Part shown: piece by piece, positions 56,190 to 64,000 of the stretch
How the letters are laid out: each line of letters opens with the position of its first letter
Numbering within the stretch: the first letter of the stretch is position 1
NCBI GenBank assembly: GCA_003586115.2
Contig: QVOM02000071.1
Span: 727,377-791,376, forward strand
DNA from: Salvator merianae
Lineage: Eukaryota; Chordata; Lepidosauria; Squamata; Teiidae
Length of the DNA: 64,000 bases
Direction of reading: 5' to 3'
Notes under the pieces: model-generated
What the model saw: only the letters and a program-made list of their open reading frames with translations
Told to the model about the DNA's origin: nothing
Database searches by the model: none
Program-made: the position numbers and the translations under genes

Positions 56190-56683
56190 GGCCCTTTACA
56201 CAAAGGACATTATCCCATGCTAGGAAATGGTCCAGGGGCCTCCCTTCTGCATGCTAAGACAGAGCATTGCGTGGGACAGAGTGCCCAAAATGGTGCCCCA
56301 ACTCAACTCATCAGTCAACCTCAATGACAAGGCCTAAAGCATGTTATTAGTGGTCCATGTACGGAAGGCACAAAGAACCCTATTCCAGAATACAAAGGGG
56401 GACATTTTGAGAGTGCAACAGAAGCATCGCCAAAAGAGGAACCCCCAGGAAAATTCTGAAAGCCAAGAACTTACATTCCTGACCTTCAGATGCCCCAGTG
56501 CCAGCTCCAAAGCTGGCCCAGCCTTCAGAGCCAGCTCAAGGCCTGGACAGGATGGGCTATCCCAATGTGGACAGCCCTGTCCTGTTTCAAAGGCAACCCA
56601 TCCCAACTTGGGACAGTTTACATATCCCAGGTCAGGATGTACCATCCTGGTCCAGGATACTAAAGGTAAGTATGAAAGGGGGG
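56190..56683 (-). repeat. MITE family A, copy with both ends
   Basis: Left end GGCCCTTTACACAAAGGACA, then TTATCCCATGCTAGG; right end, read inward, CCCCCCTTTCATACTTACC. Same internal order as 8614-9046 and, inverted, 60035-60483. No target duplication identified. Confidence 0.65.
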
Positions 56684-58989
56684 ATCTATCTCAGCTATCA
56701 CCCACCCATGCCAGTGATTGACCCAGGCCCCTGTCGCTCCTATATCATCTCCAGTGCACAAGGGCGGAACTGAACAAAACTATCTTTGAAGATAGTGTGC
56801 CTACCTCCAAGCTGGGGTTCCAATAATGGTTTTTTAGGAGTCACTTAGGCCTCAAAGATCCTTGTTCTGAATCAGCCATAGAAGCACCAGAAACTGGAGT
56901 AAAACAGGTAATATGTGACAGCTGTAGACCTCTTCAATCAGATCTACTGGTAAACCAAGATGGGAACTCTTGGAACCCCTTGGAACAGTCCAGTAAGGGC
57001 TAGACATGCTAGGGAGCCACTTGGTTCTTTCTACTGACCAAGTGCAGAAAGGGCCATTGTTTATTTAGATAACTATCATTTCCAATTACCCATATTCTGC
57101 TTTGAAGAATGTAAAAACTAATATTCAAGATTATGCTCGTCAAATACAACAGTAAACATTTTCATTTGACTTCCTTTCCAATCATTTACATAACAGCAGA
57201 ATATTTTTCAGACATCTTGGCTATGACTTTTGTTATTTTAGTTAAAGAAGCCATGCATTAATACAGTAAGCACTTCAATAATATGCCAGGAAGAATAACA
57301 CACTATTAGACTATGAACTTCTTAATAACTTCGTACAAGTATGGCCTATTCTGCATTGGTGAACACAGGGCACAGCCCCATCACTACTCATCCATATGGC
57401 AAAATGGGAAGGAAAGGCCATCTGGGGCAATTGAGCTGAAAAAGCAGGTCAAAAGGCTCCAGATCTGGGCCATAGAAGCACTTGAAAGAAATACTCTCTA
57501 GGCAGATGCAGATGCCTAAAAATATGGTTGTTGCATATTAGGGTTGCCCTAGCATGCAGTCCTACTCTCAGGTAGACTGGAAAGGTTGGCGCAGTTTCCC
57601 CTGTGTAGTTTCCATACCTCCTCCAATACCAAGTGTGTGTGGGGGGAGTAGCACCAATTTTCCTACTTACTCCACACCCCTTTCAAAATACAGCAGAGAA
57701 GGCAAGGGAAAATAGGATCATCGCACCACCGTCTCCTCTGCTCTCTCCTCCTTGGCCATGTGGCAGGTGCCCTTTCAGAGTAGCTGTCTGAGCAGGTGCC
57801 TGCCTTTCCCTGAGCACCCCTCTTCTGGTAGCTGTGCAGAAGAGACCCATGTCTGATCTCTTCTTGCTGTAATTGTCACCTAAATTAATGAGGATGAATC
57901 AAGGGAACTAAAAGGTGATCATTTTGAATGCCACTTCTGATCATTACTCTCCTTTGGTTGATTTGAGTACCAAATTCTATGATATATAGATTTATAGTTT
58001 CCTTAAATTTATTTTTACTTTTTCATCTAACACACAGCTTCTTCTTTTTTGCAATAATTTATTTTGCTTTCCAAAGATATTGAAAACAGCTGGAATGTGA
58101 TCGCACTGTTATGTGGCTTCACCAGATGAAGAGAGGCAATACTTCAGAATTCCAAAATTCTCCATTAATATAATATTTACAGAATGTTTTAATAGACAAC
58201 ATATTCAGTAGGGTCTTTCTGAAGTTCCTAACACATCACTCATTGTTCCGTTCATCTAAGAATAAAGCAACATTCTTCAAAATCTACAGGTCTGAGTGGC
58301 AGATGCAGTGTGTCACACAACTTTCATACAATAAAGTAGAAAATAAAAAATAACAATAATTCCCCCCAGTCTCGTGGACCCCACAGTTAGTGTATGTCTT
58401 GCTGTTTACACCTGTTTTAAATATTCAATCTCCTGTTTTAAAGGTATCATTGGATAAACTTTGAAGTCACACCTTCTACACAGCAACATCATGGATATTG
58501 TGATGCTACAGCCACTGCTTATGCAAACACATTAGCATCCACGCTACCAAGCCATTTTTTGAAGTGTAATCACTTAAGAGGAGACTTCATGGTGGCGTGA
58601 AAGGCACTTTCTTGCTTGCCCAAATAGCAGCTGGAAAGCACTTCTATGCCCACAATGTGAACACCACGAATGGAGAGTGTACAGCATGCAGGAAAACAGT
58701 CCACAGGGTCAGCATTCATAGAAGCAGGTATCAGCCTTTGTTCTTCTATGCCCTGTTTCACTGGTCAAAGTACTGGTTTTGGTTTTAATGTATTGCCATA
58801 ACCTATGGTTGCAATTTTAGTAAATAAATATACATATTTTTAAGTACTGTTAAGTGCACTGAACATTCTGCTACAGTCTCTAGCAAGGCTTGCTTTCATA
58901 GTCATTTTATTTTGAACCCTCAATTTATAGGTGAGCAATGACCAGGAATTGCTGCTGCATCCCTTTCCTGATAAGCCTATCAGGTCCAA
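56684..58989. other. Intronic sequence, nothing recognised
   Basis: AT-rich with chance ORFs; a short family-A-like piece may occur at 57001-57055 (ACCAAGTGCAGAAAGGGCC). Both strands were scanned for the missing NAT8L exon without success. Confidence 0.45.
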
Positions 58990-59095
58990 GGATGCCGAAG
59001 ACACTGCTGTTGCTGTGTGCCACAGAGTCAGGGATTGAACCAGCAGCCCTTTCCTTTCCAGGCTGCTTCCATTACCACTAAGCTACAGCCCCACC
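58990..59095 (-). mobile_element. SINE tRNA-head fragment (antisense)
   Basis: GGGATTGAACCAGCAGCCCT (B-box complement) and ACCACTAAGCTACAGCCCCA (A-box side complement) form a tRNA-like head read on the - strand. The SINE body is mostly missing. Confidence 0.6.
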
Positions 59096-60034
59096 CAGAA
59101 GGCAGTGCACCAAAGCACAACTCAAACTTGGATGCAAATTCCACAGAGATTCTCACAAATCTGTAAAGCGTTCAGTCAAGTAACTAAAATATTTATGTAT
59201 AGCATGAAAAAAATCATTAAATGCTTATTAACATATTAGATATAAGCTTATCACACAGTAATGTTTTCCACTGAAGCTATTCTCTAGTTATTACACTAAC
59301 TGTTTACAAATCCAGACGAATCTTTTTAGAAGTAGCTGCTAAGAACCAAATGATATATGTGTTCATACCAGCATGGTCTCTCAACTCTGTGTGATCGTTT
59401 AGAATATATTGGAACACCTTAGCTCTGCCATAGCCATCTCCCCCAAATAATCTAGTGTTTCAGTTTCTCTAAGGAAATGTGTACGTGTTGCCCTCAGGAT
59501 GAGAGATGTAACTACATCCCCATGGTAATCTGTCTGGAAACCCTCAGTGTTGCCCTGAGGCCGGAGACAGGCACACTACCTCAGAGCAGGATTTCTACTC
59601 CGTCCTGTTCAGCTCATAATGGTCATTGGGCCACTGCAAGCCAATGGAAGGGGGCTGCCTGTGCAACACAGCTAATTAGTATTGAGGCTGAAAAACTGGT
59701 CATAACAAGTGGGCACCGGCAAGCCCAAGCCACTCCTCCTAGGATGGCTAAGCCGCACAAGTTAGTTCTCACCTTGAGCTAGTCACTTCTCCGCGCAATA
59801 TGCATGCAGTCTTCATCTAATATTACAGTATCATCTAACAATATCTGAGAGAAGAATAATTCCAGATAAGAAGTCATCCAAATTGAAACTGTATATTCTG
59901 GATTTCAGTTTATATGAACCCTCTTCTACAGACAGTTTCTCAAATGTTATTAATGATACACTGTATTATCCTCATGTTCTCTATTTTAAAAAATAGAGTC
60001 CACACTTTAGACGGTATCATTTATTTTGAAAGGA
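59096..60034. other. Intronic sequence, nothing recognised
   Basis: A moderately GC-richer patch at 59470-59790 has one chance ORF without family resemblance; otherwise AT-rich. Confidence 0.45.
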
Positions 60035-60483
60035 AGGGTGGATTCACACTTACCTGCCTTGGTGCAGTTCAGCTGATCCAGGCTACGCAATCCATCCCAA
60101 GCTGGAATGGATTGCTTCTGGCATGGAACAAGGTTATCACCATTGAATGGCCTGTTCCATGCCAGCTCCTGCACTGGCTCCAAAACTCAAGCCAATTTCG
60201 GATCTGGCACAGAGTACTTCCAAATGCTCTGATGTTCTGCTTTGGTGTTCTGCTGCCAAAATGGATCCTGCATGGTACACTAGACAACAGAGGTATGCTG
60301 CCCACATGCCTCTGGGGTCCAGTAAATCACCCCCTAATACAACCATACATTGGACCAGGACACCATTCTGTGCAAAGAGAGAGTACTTGGAGGGGGAGGG
60401 CCTCCCTTAGACCACACCAGCATGCAGAAGGGAATTCCTAGATCCTTTCTAGGCCCACAGTAACAAGAAGTGCAGAAAAGGCT
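60035..60483 (+). repeat. MITE family A, copy with both ends
   Basis: Left end GGGTGGATTCACACTTACC; right end, read inward, GCCTTTTCTGCACTTCTTG. Contains CATGCAGAAGGGAATTCCTA and CTTTCTAGGCCCACAG, inverse of the family's other orientation at 56190-56270. Confidence 0.65.
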
Positions 60484-60587
60484 GAAGGTATCATGCTTAT
60501 ACAAACTTAGGCTGTGATTAGACACAGGAAAAAAAATCTCCCTGGCAGCTTAGAGGCAGCTCCCCCTTCTCATAAACATTCTGTGCT

Positions 60588-60682
60588 AAAGAAGAAGAAG
60601 AAGAAGAAGAAGAAGAAGAAGAAGAAGAAGAAGAAGAAGAAGAAGAAGAAGAAGAAGAAGAAGAAGAAGAAGAAGAAGAAGA
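60588..60682 (+). repeat. (AAG)n microsatellite running into assembly gap
   Basis: About 95 bp of perfect AAG repeats stop exactly at the run of N; AAG-like sequence resumes right after the gap, so the true array is longer than shown. Confidence 0.97.
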
Positions 60683-60808
60683 NNNNNNNNNNNNNNNNNN
60701 NNNNNNNNNNNNNNNNNNNNNNNNNNNNNNNNNNNNNNNNNNNNNNNNNNNNNNNNNNNNNNNNNNNNNNNNNNNNNNNNNNNNNNNNNNNNNNNNNNNN
60801 NNNNNNNN
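60683..60808. other. Assembly gap, 126 N
   Basis: Run of N inside the AAG microsatellite. The real length is unknown. Confidence 0.99.
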
Positions 60809-60892
60809 AAGGAGAAGAAGATGATTAGAGAAGAGCTGGGAACATGAGGGCTCCACCCTTTGTCTCTGAGGGAGGGGAAAACCAGACTTTTT

Positions 60893-62285
60893 ACTTTACT
60901 TTACTTTACTGTACTTTAATTTCAATTTCTACCCCGCCCTATACCGAAGGGTCCCAGGGCGGCTTACAAAACATACCAAAAAACTATTAAAATGAAACAC
61001 CATAAAAACGTTATAAAACAACATAAAACATACAAAAAGCTTATGAAGCTTATAAAAACTATACAGTAAAAATAGTATAAAAACATTATAAAAAATATTA
61101 CATGGCGCCCACCACAAAATCACCCTCACCCAACAATAACAGCAGTCCAGCAGCAATGAGGGGAGCTTCTCAGAGGGTCAAGGATCATATGCCTGGGCAA
61201 AGAGAAAGGTCTTTACTAGGCGCCGAAACCCAAACAGGGATGGTGGCAGGCGAATCTCAGTAGGGAGGCAGTTCCACAACCTGGGGGCAGCCACAGAGAA
61301 AGTACTCCCCCTCCCCCCCACCCCCCGCATTAATGCAGGGGAAGGGACCACCAGGAGAGACTCCCCCTGTGACCTCAGCGTGCGGGCAGGCACATATCGG
61401 TGAAGGCGCTCCTTCAGGTAGGCAGGGCCCAAACCATTTACAGCTTTATAGACCAAAGTCAACACCTTGAATTGAGCCTGGAAATGTATTGGAAACCAGT
61501 GAAGACTTTACAGAACTGGCAAGATATGTGCACAGCCTACTTGACCCAACAGCAGACGAGCTGCTGCATTCTGCACAAGCTCCAGTTTCTGGACCATCTT
61601 CAAAGGTAGCCCCATGTACAGTGCATTACAGTAGTCCAAATGGGAGGTTACCAGGGCATGCAGAACTGTGGCCAGGTCCCCAGCATCCAAATACGGGTGA
61701 AGCTGCCAAACTAGTCAGAGCCTCTGGTAGACACCCCTGGCCACCGCCGCCACGTGTAATTCAAGGGACAGCAATGAATCCAGGAGGACCCCCAGGTCTC
61801 GCACCCGGTCCCTGAGGAGAAGAGCACTGGGTATCCCGAGATGACCGGAACACGGGACCTCTGAACCCACAGAACTTCCATTTTGTCTGGATTCTGTTGG
61901 AGTTCATTGGTCCTCATCCAACCCAACACCGCCCCCAGACAGGAGTCCAGCACAGAGAGTGCCTCACCTGACTCTACTGGAATCGAGAGATAGAGCTGGG
62001 TGTCATCTGCATATTGATGGCACCCAACCCCAAACTCCCTAATGACCTTCCCAAGTGGCTGCATGTAGATGTTAAACAGTAGTGGGGACAACACTGAGCC
62101 CTGGGGAACCCCACAAGGAGTTCCTATGGTTGTGAGCACTGACCACGTACCACCACTCTCTGACACCTCCCCCGGAGAAAGGACTTGAGCCACTGCAGGA
62201 CAGTGCCCTGAAGTCGGTCCAGGAGGATACCAGGAGATGGTATCAAATGCAGCCGATGGGTCCAGGAGAACCAGGAGAATGCCTC
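60893..62285 (-). mobile_element. L2 LINE, 5'-truncated copy with 3' end
   Basis: On the - strand: RT with CHQYADDTQLYLSIPVESGE (61711-62193) and LQQNPDKMEVL, then SHLDYCNALYMGLPL and VQNAAARLLLG (61508-61690), then the C-terminal tail AVNGLGPAYLKERLHRYVP...RLWNCLPTEIRLPPSL (61178-61465), and a 3'UTR whose end carries ACCCCGCC and a (GTAAA)n tail at 60893-60915. It is in several frames, so inactive. The 5' truncation is near 62285, inside RT. Confidence 0.92.
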
Positions 62286-64000
62286 ACTCTTTCTTCATAT
62301 TGAAAGTGCAATGAGGGGGCAGTGTCATGCAGTGTCACAATGGCACTATGTGGATCCAGTCTAATTATCTTCATGTCTTGAATAGAAGTAAACATTTTAA
62401 AAATATTAATTGCATATAAAAATGGGATATGAGAAAACATATTACCATTTTTACCCTTAGCTGTATTACTAATAGACACTAGCCATTGTTTTTGCTGGCC
62501 TTCAGATGGGTATGCCTTTTCCCAACTTTCTTAAGCAGTTTAGAATCTGTCATTCATATTTTCCATAAATACCTTTTTAATGCTAATTTCCAAAGCAAGA
62601 AAAAAAAAACTAATATTACAACTAATGTAGGTTTAATCCGTGTAGAATAGTTGGAAGACGTTCACAATATTAAAGGAATCACATTCCAAAAGGCAAAGAG
62701 AAATGTGTATCATTAAACTTATAATGGTACCTTTTCTTACTGTTTATATACTTGATTCCTATGTCAAGATTCTTGTTTAAACACTCTGCTAAGATTAAGT
62801 CCAGCTGTTCTTTTTGTCACACCATCACAGTGTAAGCATGCACACAGACTTCCAAGCTTCAGTGGCCCTTATGTTCATGACATAGTTTCACTTATGCCAG
62901 TATAATGTGCCCTTGTTGAGTGTTCTTACTTCTTAGAGGCATAAGAGCCTTTCAAGTCTGTACGCCAACATATGATCTTACACCAAATAGACAGTCAGTT
63001 GCCACGATGCCGTAACATTGTTGTGATACCAGTTGCCATGACAAACCTTAAGTTTTAATTATGACTAAAACAGGAATTTTTAAAAAGATCATATAATGCA
63101 TTTTCTTTTTAATTGAAGAGAAAAGTAAAAAGCTCAGTTCCTGCATGCTCATAAATCATAGGAATATATATTGCATATAAATTTTAACTAGTTACATTTT
63201 TGCTATATAGTTATACAGCTAGGCTGATTCAAAACTGAAGATGAAGCAAGTTTGTCTTTCAAATAAATTATAAACAGGAGTAACTTGTACTGTACCATTA
63301 CATAGCTTGAACACCAGCAAAGAAAAAATATTCTTTAGTATATTACTATCTACAGGCTAAATTTAGAGTGAGGCACATTCAAAATAAGTTCAGGGGTTTG
63401 CATGATGCGCCCCCAACTCCTGTTTCAGTCTGGGTCAAACAGTCATTTAATCCAAGTTTCAGAACAGCAGTACTGCTTGGAGCAGCACAGATGTCAATGG
63501 CTGCGTGAGGTAAAAGTAAAAGTTTGCCGTTTTTGCCTTGTCTCAGTGACTGCTTTAGATCTCATTTCAGCACCAGTAACAGCCTATTCTTTGGATGCAT
63601 CCCGGCATGCACACTTTTATTTCTTTCTCTCTCATACACACCATGAAGGTACTGCTTGCTTGTTATTTCCAATCGCCAGCAAAGATACACACACATTCTT
63701 CAGCTTCTCCCTCACACTCAAACCCCCTCCCCACGACTCTTTACTTGGCAACGTGAAATCACTGTGGTGGCTTAACACAAAGCCATGGTAGGCTGGTTTG
63801 TCTTGGGTTTTTCTCTGCTCTGCCCAGCAACAAGAACTCTTTCCCCTCTCCTACATCTTCCACCATACAATGAAAGCGTGTCCCCTTCTCTGAGATCTGC
63901 CCTGGTGTTTGATAGCCTTGTCATGTGCATCTGTGCACATGTGAATGTGCTGGCAGCCTAGTGCAAATGAAAGGGAATGTTGTACCCCATCTGGTTTTCC
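62286..64000. other. Intronic or intergenic sequence, nothing recognised
   Basis: AT-rich. Chance ORFs at both strands, the longest (63402-63791) without family resemblance. Confidence 0.45.

Noticed and set aside
60514..60856. ORFs of poly-Lys and poly-Ser spanning N bases
   Set aside because: Artefact of the AAG microsatellite and the assembly gap.
1..64000. Bacterial-type features, CRISPR arrays, operons, ribosome binding sites
   Set aside because: Spliced vertebrate exons, LINEs, SINEs and hATs show a eukaryotic nuclear genome; no regularly spaced direct repeats of CRISPR type were seen.

Overview
This is a non-coding-rich vertebrate nuclear window. Two host genes are visible, only by their 3' ends. 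At the left edge, on the + strand, are the last two coding exons of an FGF receptor (FGFR3 by best fit; 3089-3194 and 5082-5243), with canonical splice sites. Near 54 kb, on the - strand, is the last coding exon of NAT8L, the brain N-acetylaspartate synthetase (53965-54332). Both genes lie in 4p16.3 in human, so this is conserved synteny, but here they converge tail to tail with about 48.7 kb between their stop codons. The mobile-element mix (L2, CR1, L1, tRNA-type and 5S-like SINEs, many hAT elements, a Helitron, Ty3/Gypsy and an endogenous retrovirus) and the FGFR/NAT8L protein divergence suggest a squamate reptile, probably a lizard, possibly gecko-like. The species call is an inference.

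Layout. 1-5.2 kb: FGFR3 introns and exons. 5.2-8.6 kb: likely 3'UTR and flank. 8.6-15.5 kb: a non-autonomous hAT-like element, a tRNA-derived SINE, a decayed Gypsy pol between short direct repeats, another MITE and a fold-back repeat. 15.5-20 kb: a 5'-truncated L1 split by a GC-rich hAT with a clean 8-bp duplication, a CR1 fragment and an internally deleted Helitron. 20.6-25.1 kb: a long antisense L2 split by a second L1 copy. 25.5-28 kb: a MITE and an L1 fragment split by a 670-bp hAT. 28.05-38.64 kb: one large composite-looking hAT-type transposon. 38.7-39.75 kb: an endogenous retroviral LTR, primer-binding site and gag remnant. 40-53 kb: L1, MITE and Gypsy-gag debris plus presumed NAT8L 3'UTR. 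54.3-64 kb: presumed NAT8L intron with MITEs, SINE, a GAA microsatellite running into an assembly gap, and another L2.

The most interesting object is the 10.6-kb element at 28.05-38.64 kb. Its two ends share inverted subterminal sequence. Between them lie a BED-finger hAT transposase relic on the + strand, with a poly(A) signal at 32719, and a separate multi-exon gene on the - strand. That second gene encodes a Myb/SANT-like DNA-binding domain, an acidic/proline-rich linker and a charged helical tail. Its predicted downstream splice sites keep frame across most junctions. A Myb-type partner is established for PIF/Harbinger transposons; finding one apparently inside a hAT element is the observation most worth testing. 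Both genes carry frameshifts or stops, so this copy is dead.

No CRISPR array, operon, rRNA gene or intact tRNA gene was seen.
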